From contig FTLJ01000092.1 in the NCBI GenBank assembly GCA_900155495.1, forward strand, positions 1 through 19,845: 19,845 nucleotides of DNA, in the 5' to 3' direction. The DNA comes from Porogramme epimiltina (taxonomy: Eukaryota > Basidiomycota > Agaricomycetes > Polyporales > Polyporaceae). A model generated the notes under the pieces. The model saw only the letters and a program-made list of their open reading frames with translations, ran no database searches and was not told the DNA's origin. The position numbers were made by a program, and so were the translations under genes. Position 1 is the first letter of the stretch; every line of letters starts with the position of its first letter. This document shows, piece after piece, positions 9,187 to 19,389 of the stretch.

Positions 9187-11716
9187 TGACAGCCTCCAGC
9201 CGTCCCTCTTCAGACTCCAGCGTTGTCCACTTCCAAAGATCACCCTCTGCTCCTACGATTTCTCACAACATGATCAAAAGGCCTCTTCCCGCAGAGCTTG
9301 GGCTCCTGGTCATTGATCATATCGGTGTGGACGCGGATAAGGACTACTATGACATATTGGAGGCCGCTTACCTCAAAATACTCTGCATCTGCATTCTGGT
9401 ATGCAAGGACTGGTGTTATCGCAGCCGTCTTTATCTCTTTTGGTCAGTTTACATTGGAGACAAGGCCGCGTTCGATACTCTTCAAAGCACGTTCCGTAAT
9501 AATCCATCCTCTCGACATCTCGTTCGCGCTATCCATGTTACGCCTTCCGCGAGCGTCGATGACGATAATGAAACCCCCCCGATTCCACTCCACCTTGCCC
9601 TCCGATTACTCAGAACGATGCCCCCATGCACTACCAAACTCTCTGTATCCGGCAATATCCCCCTCGACAACATCACTCGTCGGTGCCTGTCCCTGGGCTA
9701 TCCGCACATCGTACACCTTCACCTCGATGGTGTACATGTGCCTATCAATCGCATGCATCATCTCGTCAATGCCTTCCCCTCTCTCAGAACTCTGTCGCAT
9801 TCCTCATGGCTTCCGAATTATGTACTAGATTGTTCTAAGTATAGTATTGCTCAAAGTGGTCGTCGATCCCGCCTTACGGTGCGTGTACATGTCATCGTAG
9901 CTAATGCTATACGGAGCCGAGCCATGAGATAGGAAAAGGACGTGGTCACTTCAAATGACGAAGAAAAGACAAATTGTATGCTCGACGAACATCAGCCATA
10001 TATTGCGCATAGCCTCCGTCGCGGCTTAGGGTGTATCGAGTTGCGGAAAGAGGATTGGGTTGAAGACGGTGAGTCTGAAGAAATACTATTATTCCGCATA
10101 CTGACTGTTCAACTATTCTCCCTAGACAGCCGTATTCTCAATCTGTCAAACTTTCCCCTGCTTCATTCTTTGTCTCTTCGCCTTCCAAGCGATTTTGATG
10201 CTCTTTCCGGCTCTCTGGAAACAGTGGTCAAACTCCTCACACCCACTGAGCCGCCTTGCCCACCTCTGCACACCATCACCCTCGTATTCGACCAAGTGCT
10301 CTATTCTACACCTCAAATACTAGAAGAGACAGGGATCTTGAAAGAAGAGTATTGCATTCTTTACGGCAAGATTGATGATATCCTCGGTGGTCAGCAAAGT
10401 GATGAAGGGATCCCCACCTCCCTCACCCTCAAATCATCCAAAGGTTTACCACAAGAAATTGTAGATGCGATCAAGGACCTCTTGCAAGCCGAGTTCCCTA
10501 AGCTCCATTGCACCGGACGTTTGAAGATAGATTTCCGCATATGGGGTGAGTAGGTTCTAGCTCGATTGTGCGCACATCCGTGATCCTGTGTTTAACCCCT
10601 TGACCCACAGGAGATATAAATCATGATACCTATGTAGATGACTTTACTGTCTCACCCAGCGGGCAATTCGTTGCTGGAAGAATGCAGTCTTCGAATCCGT
10701 TCATCGTCGTGCAGGACTCACGGACAAGAACCATATTGGCCAAAATTGATGCTAGACAAGCACTGACGTTTATCCCATCGCCGGACGGATCCGATAACTA
10801 CATCTTGGTGGTGACATGGGAGGAGTATTTTGTGGTATGGGACCATTCCCGTGGAGCCACTGTGGCCGTTCTCGAAAGACCTTCGGACGTCGAGGAAGAT
10901 GAACCAGGGTTGTGGACGGCGGACGTTAGCAAGAACTTCCTCTTCGCATGGCGCGGTAATGGGACCTTGCTCGTCTGGGAGACGCAGAGTTTCGCTCTAG
11001 TCCATACCTACCACCACCGCTCCCCAGACATATCAAAAGGAACCCCATCCTTATACAACAACTTCATACATGTATCACTCGATGAACGGTGGCTCTTGGC
11101 GCACAACAATAGCGGTTGGGCCGATGAAATAACCGTGTGGGACACGGCAACGTGGACCTTGCTCGCAACTCTTCCCCGCCATGAGGATTACGATGCCCAC
11201 CACCGAGTGTGCGTCGCATTTACCGAAGGGAAAACCTCGATTATCGCCGCTTGTCGTTGTGGTGCCATTCAAAAATGCGATTTTCGTACAGGAAGACTCC
11301 TCCATAACCTCTCACTCGTCGACTCCGATGGAAGCACTGTCCGTCTATGTGGCGGGGGTATCACTCAGCTGTCTCCCAACGGTCATCGGGTATGTTGGAA
11401 GCCACAATCCTCGGACAATCCAATTGTGAAGATGTCGGACACGGACACCGGAGCGCTGCTGTGGTCTTTTGGCATTACATCCCCGTATCTGGGGCACATC
11501 GCGGAGATTTTCTTCTCACATGACAGTCAATACGTGGCGGTGGAGTACTCGGACAAAGTGTTGCGTGTCTTGAGAGTGGAGGATGGTGAGTGCGTTGCAT
11601 CGGAAAGTACGGGGGGGGATACGTGTGGCCTCCACCAGTTTTCACGGAACGGAAAGGCGTTAGTGTTGGTCATGGAAGAAGACGACCTGACGGATTTCCG
11701 CTATATAGAGCTGTGA
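9186..11716 (+). CDS. F-box-like / WD40-like beta-propeller protein, copy B (complete)
   Basis: Four exons are supported: 9186-9878, 9933-10068, 10126-10545 and 10611-11716. The introns are 54, 57 and 65 nt with GTGCGT, GTGAGT and GTGAGT donors and AG acceptors, and the frame closes exactly to give 784 aa. Residues ~33-92 form an F-box-like motif (LPAELGLLVIDHI ... LVCKDWCYRSRLYLFWSVYI), known to hook substrates to SCF ubiquitin ligases through Skp1. A leucine-rich middle follows (HLHLDGV, FPSLRTL), as in many basidiomycete F-box proteins. From residue ~417 there are about seven WD40-like blades (VVWDHSRG, LLVWETQS, ITVWDTATWT, closing FRYIEL). Substrate recognition by the propeller is an inference. 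The second intron is a stop-free multiple of three; the first is a multiple of three but carries a stop. Its C-terminal 60% is duplicated at 3-1352. An alternative start is the ATG encoding Met-29 at 9270, still before the F-box. The substrate is unknown. Confidence 0.9.
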
Positions 11717-13066
11717 TATGTGGAAGTAAAGCGACGATTCAGGCTGCTTTATGTACATCGCGAGGAATACTTTCTCTCAGCAATATAGATGCTCCTTTGT
11801 TCACGCCCGTGAATGAATGGAACACACCATAAGAGGGCAGAAATGCCCGTCAGTAGGTAATGCCTCACCTTAGGCTGGCACGGAAATGTGGACGTCATAA
11901 CCGCATGTATGCATCCCCTCTACAGCATACAGCGAGCTGAATAGTGTAATGAAAGCCGTATGAAGATCACACAAAGAATGGAAGACTCGCAGCGGAAGGG
12001 TAGATGAAGCACTAGTACACTACTACGATAGAGTGAGCATTTAGTGATGATGTAAATGGAAGTCGAAAACATGATCAAACCCACACCCGCCGATAAATAT
12101 ATACGTAGGGCCATGGTCCACAAGAGGGACATGACTCGGTGATCGGCCCTCATTTCGTTCGATCCACCTGCTCCAATCCGATGAAGCTCTTGCCACAGTC
12201 CCCATCAGTGTTCAATTGCATTCGTAGCCGCCTCCGGCCTTGTGAGATCCAGGGGGTGCAACCTAGCGTATCAGTTTCACAGTTTGATAGCGCAAGCACT
12301 GGACACGCCATGCGTAAGTGTGCCCGACATCTCATGGTGACAGTACCTCTTTTCATCGAGAAGAGATTGACAGAGTAACGTGAGGAGAGGTGCTCTAAAA
12401 CGTCAGTATCCAATTAATTCCTCGCGCTCACGGTACGCTGCGCCAAAATCTCGAGATCAAACAGGGCATCTTTTTGGAGACCTGGCTACACTTACCGCTC
12501 ATGAGAATTGCCGCGAGACCGAGATTAATAGGGTGAAACACACTAGGGCTGTCGGACCTTGCAGGTAAGAGCGCATTAACACAGCTCCATCATATATGTG
12601 ACTGGTAGAATCGTACAGACGTACCGCAGCCGAAGATCCACCAAGGCTTCAGCAATATTAGTCCCTTAGTGGGGAACCTCTAACCATGTACCTCGAGACA
12701 GCATCGTGAGTGGAGAGAGGAACACTGAGTTGGTAGCGCGGTGGTTACTTCGGGGTCCTTTCATCTGTGATTCGGTAACTGGTTCAGTTTAGAGACCATG
12801 AGCGTGACGCAACACGCGAAAATCTTGCTCACTCTGTGCCACATGAGCATTGGTAAATAGTGTCACAGTGGGAGCGTAGTGCTCGCGGTCAACCACGACG
12901 TGAATGGAGGGGCAGATGGAGATAAGGTATAGATGGTGCTACTTTTGAGCAGATGTTGCAGCCTTCGCCCACAATAAACAAGTAGTGAGTGATGAAAACG
13001 GCGCATCGAGGAGTCGTGTCCAATAGTTTGCATCGTCGGGACGTCAACGACATACCGTTACGGAAC
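11717..13066. other. 3' UTR plus a 1.3 kb segment absent from unit A; no clear gene
   Basis: The first ~50 nt match the 3' flank of copy A. Similarity then stops at about 11770 and resumes at about 13067 (AATAAACGCTCCGAGTG, compared with AATACACGCTCTGAGTG at 1413). The intervening ~1.3 kb is therefore an insertion in unit B or a deletion in unit A. I could not find terminal inverted repeats or a convincing target-site duplication. Small open frames (12139-12378 plus, 12150-12413 minus) overlap one another and have no recognisable features. A TATA-like ATAAATATATA lies at 12093-12103 with no supported gene downstream. Confidence 0.5.
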
Positions 13067-13764
13067 ATAATAAACGCTCCGAGTGTCCTTCACCAAATTT
13101 GACCGGCGGCGTATCTGTAGTAAGGCATCACGTCGACGTCAACGAAGGACGCATGAGAGGTTAATGTGAACGGGACGGCGAGGGAAGGCCGCAGTCTAGA
13201 CGTTAATCTTCGAGGAAGATCGTGCCTACTGACTGCATGACGAACAGCGGGCCTGGCTAGAGAACCGTGCTCACAAGGAGCTACGGGTACTATGATGTGC
13301 GGCGCGCAAGTCATTACCACAATAACGGCAAGATGATGTGACTGATGAACGTACCCCGGTCTCTGTCACAGCCCTCATGGGGCGTGGATTTCCATGCCAA
13401 TGGGTGTGAAGAGAAAGTACTTGAGCGTAGAAATTACAACAGTTGTAAGCTCGCTTACGATTAGCACAAATATCACAGAGTGCGGAGAAAGGAGGGAGGG
13501 GCGTGGACAGAACCGCTAGAAAGTTTGTCCAGGCGTTGGGTCTAGGCATCACGATCGACGAGAGGAGTTGCGGACGACGAAGGGCGGCCAGTGTAGACGA
13601 AGAGTTAAACGGGTGCCGGGGATTCAATGGCGCTACAGCTTTGCTGGTGCTCAGCGCCGGACGGCGGAGTGGGCGCCTCTGATGTGTAAGCGCACGTGAG
13701 ATCCGCGTGACCGCGAAGAAGCCGTTCTAGACTCCGGCTTGTACCTTTCCGATCTCCCGGCATG

Positions 13765-13772
13765 TTTGCACG
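13765..13772 (+). repeat. Target-site duplication, left (TTTGCACG)
   Basis: This 8 bp direct repeat is identical to 14941-14948 and flanks the hAT-like element. Unit A carries a single equivalent copy (GTGCGCACG at about 2138-2146). Confidence 0.8.
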
Positions 13773-14940
13773 TAGTGCTTGACAATTACTATTACTTACG
13801 GTCTCCACAAAATAAGTAATGATATAGATGATTATATTACTTTCGGCGACCCGTAAGTAATCTACGGGTAAGATAATGTATTGTAAGCAAAGAGTAAGCA
13901 TATGTAATAGTAAGTACTTCTATTAGCAAACATTCTGGTCATGTGCCAGGTTCTCCTAAACGACGGCGGTCTCTCCTGCCCCTCACTACCCCCTGTATAG
14001 CTCTAAGAGAGTGTGGAGTTTACAATTTAGTATACAAAGTGTTGTGTGCATTGAAAACTTCTCCGTGCAGGCCAGCCCCATACCGCTTAGTATACCTTTG
14101 CACAGTATGTCACTGGCACCAGCGCCGGTCGTTTGCAGGCTGCTTTCAACGAACCACAGGCTGGTCATTTGCAGGAAAACGGCACACAGCACTGCGGTGG
14201 AGGTGTGTGAGCATGAGGACAGGCGGCCGCTGGGTGCTTGAGTAGCCCATCAGTATGTCGAACGCGTCCGGCACACGGGAAGAGCTGCCGTGCGGTGCGG
14301 CAGGAACCCGACTCCCCCTGGAAAGTGGCGGGTGCGTGCACTGGGTTGGGTGCTAGAGCAGATTGACTGAGACTGGAGTGCTAGGCCCCACTAGACTCCC
14401 CGGCAAGCGTCAAAAACGTGTGGCGCACAAATGGCACATGAGAACTTGAAGCTCAGGCTGCTTGTCTCCGCTGAGCTTGAGGACCTGAACGCACTCGCGA
14501 GGCAGCAGCGCTGTATCCCAGTGCGTAGCCACCCGTTGAGCTTTGAAGTGACTAGTAGAGCGTCCGCGTCCTCTTTGATTTTTCCCGCTGCTCGCTGAGA
14601 GACCGGAGAAGAGCATGCGGACGTGCGGACGAGAGCCAGCGCTGACAGGCTAAAAAGCCTGACGGCAATAAGACTTAAGGTGTTCCATCAGTAACAGAAT
14701 ACTATCAATCAGTACTATCAGTAATACCCTACTCTACTTGTAATCCCAAGCGCCCGATCACATGCTTGCTTGTTGAATACCATTACTTACGGGCCGGGTA
14801 CGTAATGGTAGGGTATTGTATTGTAGTGTAATGAGTACTACTGAGCCCCTTTATGATTACGGCCAGACCCCGTATTTAATCATAACGCCGTTATAATCTA
14901 AGATTATAATCAATTATACGGCTATTCTTGGCAAGCACTA
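13773..14940. mobile_element. Non-autonomous hAT-like transposon (1168 bp)
   Basis: The element begins TAGTGCTTGACAA and ends TTGGCAAGCACTA. These are inverted repeats matching at 12 of 13 positions, and they sit between perfect 8 bp direct repeats TTTGCACG. An 8 bp target duplication with short TA-GTG-type termini is the pattern of the hAT superfamily. Both ends are AT-rich and carry repeated subterminal motifs in both orientations: TTACTTACGG at about 13793 and 14783, CCGTAAGTAAT, GTATTGTA, and three ATCAGTA copies at 14687, 14708 and 14717. Such motifs commonly bind transposase. The centre is GC-richer and has no intact transposase; a 68-codon minus-strand frame at 14410-14616 is the largest coherent piece and is not recognisable. 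The element would need a transposase supplied elsewhere. The matching position in unit A is empty. Confidence 0.8.
14646..14661. other. Small hairpin inside the hAT-like element
   Basis: CAGGCT and AGCCTG pair as a 6 bp stem around an AAAA loop, close to where the element changes from its GC-richer centre to its AT-rich right arm. It could be chance. Confidence 0.4.
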
Positions 14941-14948
14941 TTTGCACG
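14941..14948 (+). repeat. Target-site duplication, right (TTTGCACG)
   Basis: Identical to the left copy at 13765-13772. Sequence homologous to unit A (ACGCTCG..., compared with ACGCGCA... at 2146) resumes immediately after it. Confidence 0.8.
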
Positions 14949-16198
14949 ACGCTCGACCGTGACGTCCCCTCTCGCTGGCGTTGACATTGGCCAGTCTGCG
15001 CTCGCCGCCCTGCTCTCTCTGCTCTCCGTGTGCCGACTCGTCTCACTGCACAGCCCTCCTCTCAGAGGTCTGTCAGAAGCATCTCGGACATCTACCGAGA
15101 ATCTCGGTCTATCGTCCTGAAGCCTCAGGCTGCCCCTCAGGCCTCAAGCTCAAGCTTTCCCCCCTTTCGATGGAGTTGGTACATGCAGGCGGGCTTGGCT
15201 TCCGGACCCCTTGCTCTTCGCCGTCTTCTGTACGTTACGTTCATCCGTAGTATGTACTACGCTTTGTATTCATCTATTCCACCTCCACCTCGCAAGTCGT
15301 CATCAAAGTCACGCGTGCGAGTTCTACCGAAGGATGCCACATGAAGATGTCCGATGACGAGGATCGTTGCCCGACTCTTGTGACTACCCTTTGGTGGAAC
15401 AGCGACAGCTCTTTCTGTAGGGTAGCATATAGTGACTATTGTACATAAGTTCCATGCAAGACGTGCGTCGGAATATCATCGCGCCCTTGGTCTTGCACGT
15501 AAATAGGAAAAGGGTAGCGCTTCTGACTAGAGAGAGGCCACCCCAGGGCCGTGACCTCCGTACGAGGAGCTAGTGACGATGGGGGTCTCAAGGGCCAATG
15601 GGCAACGACAACCAACGGATGTCACTGGCCATCGCACAGTGCGCGGAACGCCCCAACCGGACACTGTTGGACGCCACCGACACCCGCCGAGGACCACCCC
15701 ATCCCATTGAACGCTGATAAAGACCAGCACATGCCTCCGAGCCTCCCTGGGGCTCAGCACCGTTCGTCGGCAGCTGACCGAGTCCGCTGGGGCCAGTCAA
15801 GTCACATCCATATTGGCGCCCATAGCGATGACGTCACCGCAGGTCCAGCCCTCTAGAATGGCAGACCCAACTCCGAGTCTCACGTCGATAGCTTCCCCTT
15901 TCCACCACACACTTCTCTTCGCGCTACCTATACCGCCTACGACTCGACTACTCCCGTCGACAGGCTAGAGCCACTCATCCCCACGGCAATCGGAACAGCA
16001 GCCCCCACGGCTTTTATCCCTTCCCACTCTTCCCAGCGCCAGCCCGATGCGTGGAGTCCGTACACTATCTACAAAGGCTCTTGCAACTTCCTCTTGACTA
16101 CAAGTCGCTTTGCGCGCTCAGCTCCGCTACGTCGACCTCTACGCAGGTGTGTCCTGTCTCTTACTCTCCTCTTTCCACCAATGCCGTCTATCCGCGTG

Positions 16199-18123
16199 GT
16201 CGTTGCACTCGACAGTTTCCACTCCTTCCATTGCCTTTCCGTCGCCTAGTGGACAGCCCAGGAAAAATTGATGGTGTGTCCAATAGAAGACATCGGTGTG
16301 CAAGTCTTGGAGGCAGAGTTGCAGGAGAGATATGGCGCGACAAGGATGAGCCTGTGACCCTGTGTGGCAGTCAACAAAGTTACGTTCAATCCCAGTGCGT
16401 TTCCTTCCTTACCCGAGATCTTAGCGTCGACATGTGTCGTCCCCGCACACCCACTGCTATCTCGTCCCTTTTCGAGCACTTTTCTCCACAGGCACTGTCG
16501 CGTTGTCCGTTTGAATTGTTGTACGCTACACGAGTGTTCAATACCATACTCTTTCCCTACCAATTTCCACATGGAGTGCCCTCCTGGTCCTCAAGTCCAC
16601 TTTGCCGTATCCGCTTGTGGGATCGCACTAGTCACGGCAGCGATCGCGCAACCACACGCAAACCGCTTCATTCCGACACGCATACGTGGTGGCCTTCAGG
16701 TCTACCAAGTGTACTTGGCTGATTCCTTGCTCCGTGTAGGACTATTGGGGCACTAGACCCTACACTAATGCTGCGTCCGCCAGTGAACGACCCACCTGCC
16801 CCATGTCGCGCCACTTGGTGCACATTGTCAAGACATATTCTCACGTGATGCCATGAGTACCCCCGCAGGTCTCCTCCAGCAGCGTGCGGCTCTCAGGTCG
16901 CGCAGCCCAGTAGCTCTCGTGAGTCCTTCTGCTACCTACGTCCCCATAAGCATGCCCAAACGCGTATCCCAAATGACCCGGAACTCGGCGGTGCACGCGG
17001 TTGTTGCACCACATCGAAGGCATCGAGGCAGGGTCCGTGGTGTGATGCTTTACTGGAGGTGGAGAGCGGGGCCTCGCTTGAATGTGGTGGATTTCTGCCA
17101 AGCGCAGTCGAGGTTTTATACATGCGTGTATCAAGATCGAGGTAAATAAAAGTTTCGCATTTGCTTCTAGAGGCCAATTTGACCAACAGAATCTGATTCA
17201 GCCCCCACCTGCAGGTCTACATGCCGACGATCTTCGAAGCGAAGACGCTGTGCTTGGGGGCGTGCCTCCGGCTCCTGGTACAAGCACATCGCTGCGGACA
17301 TACGGCTCCGGTAGCTGAGGTAAACATCCCTACGAAACATCCCTGCGAAGTGTACATCTCTCAGGACACGCGTAAGTGGTCTGCATTGAACATCCGAATC
17401 ATCAAGCCAACATGTGTTCCCTCCAAACCTTCCAAGTTTCAGGTCTAGCCAATCTTTCGACTATTTATCTGTCCCACAGATCACAAAACATTATACCAGG
17501 TCTCCGAGGTGCATTTTCAAACAGACGGCCTCCCCGCCAGCCGCCTTCTTCGCCGGCTCGGGGATGCGTCGGGGCCAATAATCTGTCACGTGATTAGGTG
17601 GGTGCTGGGTCGTCTTCCAATCTCCGCTTCCGCTATAATATGCATGGATGCAGTGCAGGTGCCCTTTCCCGTGCATCCACGGGAAGGTGTTCTTCACAAT
17701 CATGCATCTTTTTTTGCATATCACTACTGTTCTCTCGGAGTGGGCGATCAGGCCTCGCGTCTCAGGATGCACGCGGGCCGACGAGGGTTCCTGTCGAGCT
17801 ACCGGTTCTCAAGAATCGCTATCCAGTGGCTGGTAACTTAGGAGGCCTGAGAGGAGCGCTGTTCCGCTAAGTAGAGGGGCAGAAAATGAAGGGTGCTATA
17901 AATGGGATCGCTTTTCGAGGTCGAAGATGAGTGCATGGGCTAGCGCTTCGGGTGCTTTAGTTTGGCTCCCCATAGTTGCGCGGGGTTGCGCGTGTGGGGA
18001 TGAGCTGCTGGACGTGAGTTGGCGGCTCTTTATGCAGATGGAGGTTGTGCTGCACTATCTGGGAGATTGGGGAGTAGTCAAGTCGTCACCGGATAAGGGG
18101 TTGTGGTGTGCAACCTGAGGTAG
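16199..18123. other. Long intergenic stretch without a supported gene
   Basis: Open frames up to about 220 codons occur (16051-16722 and 16364-16756 on plus; 16841-17134 and 17491-17772 on minus). They overlap in several frames, start inside duplicated DNA or lack any recognisable domain, so I call no gene. Small structures seen are an imperfect tandem repeat (AAACATCCCTACG then AAACATCCCTGCG) at about 17326-17350, a hairpin at 17666-17685, and a TATAAAT at 17897-17903 just upstream of a 63-codon frame (17927-18118). Confidence 0.5.
17666..17685. other. Perfect 8 bp stem-loop
   Basis: TTCCCGTG and CACGGGAA form a perfect inverted repeat around a CATC loop. No U-run follows and no gene is adjacent, so its role, if any, is unknown. 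Confidence 0.5.
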
Positions 18124-18137
18124 AAAGGCCGGCCTTT
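18124..18137. other. 14 bp perfect palindrome
   Basis: AAAGGCCGGCCTTT is self-complementary without a loop. It lies about 190 nt beyond the 3' end of the minus-strand membrane protein gene. It could be a dimer-binding site or chance. Confidence 0.4.
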
Positions 18138-18327
18138 GAAGAATGGGGCTATATTCGTCATGGCTCATCCGGGAGCGAGGTCGACAACGATTCCTAATCG
18201 GAGAAAGTGCACGACGTACAGCGTCGTGATTGACTGGCCGGACAATAACATAAAACCCTTCGTGTCTATGTCCGCTGCGGTTCTCAATTCAGCGCCTTCA
18301 AGGCAATGGTCCTCAAATAGGTGGTCT

Positions 18328-19309
18328 CTATCCGCTCGCATGGTACGGGTTCACAGATTTTGTCATGTCTGAATTCTTGGCAGGGCACCGTGCTGAGAGT
18401 GTAAATAGCGTCATGCAGCATGCTGGCACCAGGACGAAAACGACGCATCCAGTTTGCACTACGAGGTCTCGCGAGCCCCAGGCGGCAATGAGAAGCCCTA
18501 AGGATCGGAAGATGATTGGCATTTCATCGAATTGAACGTGGAACGGCGGTGAGCTTACCCACTACGCAGAGTCCAACACCCAGCACGATGGAGAAGAAAG
18601 GGTACGCAAGGATGATGAGCACACTCCATACTCTCAAGCGTGACCCCATCAGGGTCTGTGATGGAGCGAAAAGGTATGGAATTAGTTCAGGGTTTCCCGC
18701 TAGTGGGTTTGACAAAAGCTGCTTACATCTCTGACCCAGGGGGTATAACACGTGGCCATGATGTATACGTCGACTGCAGCGACGATCACCCCTCCTAGAA
18801 GGACGCCAAAGGCAGCCCACAAGCACATGTACGCCCAGCGCGTCGTGTAGTCCATGAGTGCACCGCTCGGCGGCTCTGTGGTGACGAGGGCCACGATCGA
18901 GGACAGGAGCAGACTCCCCTGCAACGACATCCCCTGTCAACTTTGCTCTCTAACCCTGGGCGGAGTGCAGAGAGCTCACCACGACGGAGAGGGTCGTGAG
19001 CCTGTCGGAGAGGGTTTCTGTGTACTTGTCGTGCTTGGAGTCGTCCTGCATCGTCTCCCATTTGTAGTCTAGCGTCTTGCGGCCGAATGCAATCAAACAC
19101 AGGAAGGTGAACAGCGCCTTGAGGATGTACCGGAGTGGCTTGGGCCACACCCTGAGATCCTCATTGTTCCAATACTCTGGAGGGGGTAGCTGAATGTCCT
19201 CAGCAGTGCGGGGGGAGGGGGGAGGGTACGGCGAGTCGCTGTGAAAGACTACCATTGAGCCTGGGCATGGATGTAAAGACGATGAGAGAACTTACGAGTG
19301 CGGAGGCAT
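18328..19309 (-). CDS. Multi-pass membrane protein of unknown function (five exons)
   Basis: Minus-strand exons 19296-19309, 18980-19238, 18727-18933, 18559-18655 and 18328-18497 join in frame to give 248 aa. The introns are 57, 46, 71 and 61 nt, all GT...AG. The 14 nt first exon encodes MPPH plus part of a Ser. It is supported because splicing at CACAG (19239) keeps the frame and gives a normal intron length, whereas using the in-frame ATG at 19255 would skip this exon. The N-terminus is cytosol-like and Pro-rich (SPYPPPSPRTAEDIQLPPPEYW). About five hydrophobic segments follow: residues ~40-58, 92-110, 122-146, 169-193 and 205-225. The motif LSDRLTTLSVVG...ALVTTEPPS resembles a lineage-expanded Agaricomycete membrane family with no known function. 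No transporter or enzyme signature is visible. Alternative ends for the last exon cannot be excluded. Confidence 0.75.
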
Positions 19310-19379
19310 GAATGATGGTACGTTAGGACGGGGACGAAGTGGGCGTGTAGAAGGAGAACATGCGGTTGTACCGGGAGTC

Positions 19380-19388
19380 ATATATATT
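19380..19388 (-). promoter_or_regulatory. TATA-like box for the minus-strand membrane protein gene
   Basis: On the minus strand AATATATAT lies about 70 nt before the proposed ATG (19307-19309), a normal distance for a fungal TATA with a short leader. A 12-codon uORF (ATG at 19361, TAA at 19323-19325) would lie at or just after the predicted transcription start. Confidence 0.4.
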
Positions 19389-19389
19389 G

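Larger units (their letters stand above)
13067..16198. repeat. Segmental duplication unit B, non-coding/decayed part (split by a transposon)
   Basis: This is the second copy of 1410-3389, in the same orientation, interrupted at 13773-14940 by the hAT-like element. The right arm (14949-16198) aligns with about 2145-3389 with few length changes. The left arm (13067-13764) aligns with about 1410-2138. Anchors include CGCATGAGAGGTTAATGTGAACG (13148; compare 1492), CTTTCGATGGAG (15163; compare 2347) and CACCAATGCCGTCTATCCGCGTG (16176; compare 3367). Short open frames on both strands are present but are not frame-conserved between copies. Similarity ends at about 16198, matching the end at 3389 in unit A. 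Confidence 0.8.

Noticed and set aside
12093..12378. TATA-like element with a small downstream frame and a GTAAGT donor near 12313
   Set aside because: No start-to-stop coding model holds together, and the minus-strand frame over the same bases is equally long.
14410..14616. Possible hAT transposase fragment (LFSGLSASS..., CHLCATRF) on the minus strand
   Set aside because: The resemblance to transposase C-terminal or zinc-finger motifs is too weak to claim without a profile search.
16364..16756. A 130-codon plus-strand frame
   Set aside because: It overlaps a longer frame in another phase and a minus-strand frame. It has no domain, no clear promoter and no support from unit A, where homology has already ended.
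17897..18118. TATAAAT box followed by a 63-codon frame starting at 17927
   Set aside because: The ATG lies only about 24 nt after the TATA, leaving almost no leader. The product has no recognisable feature.
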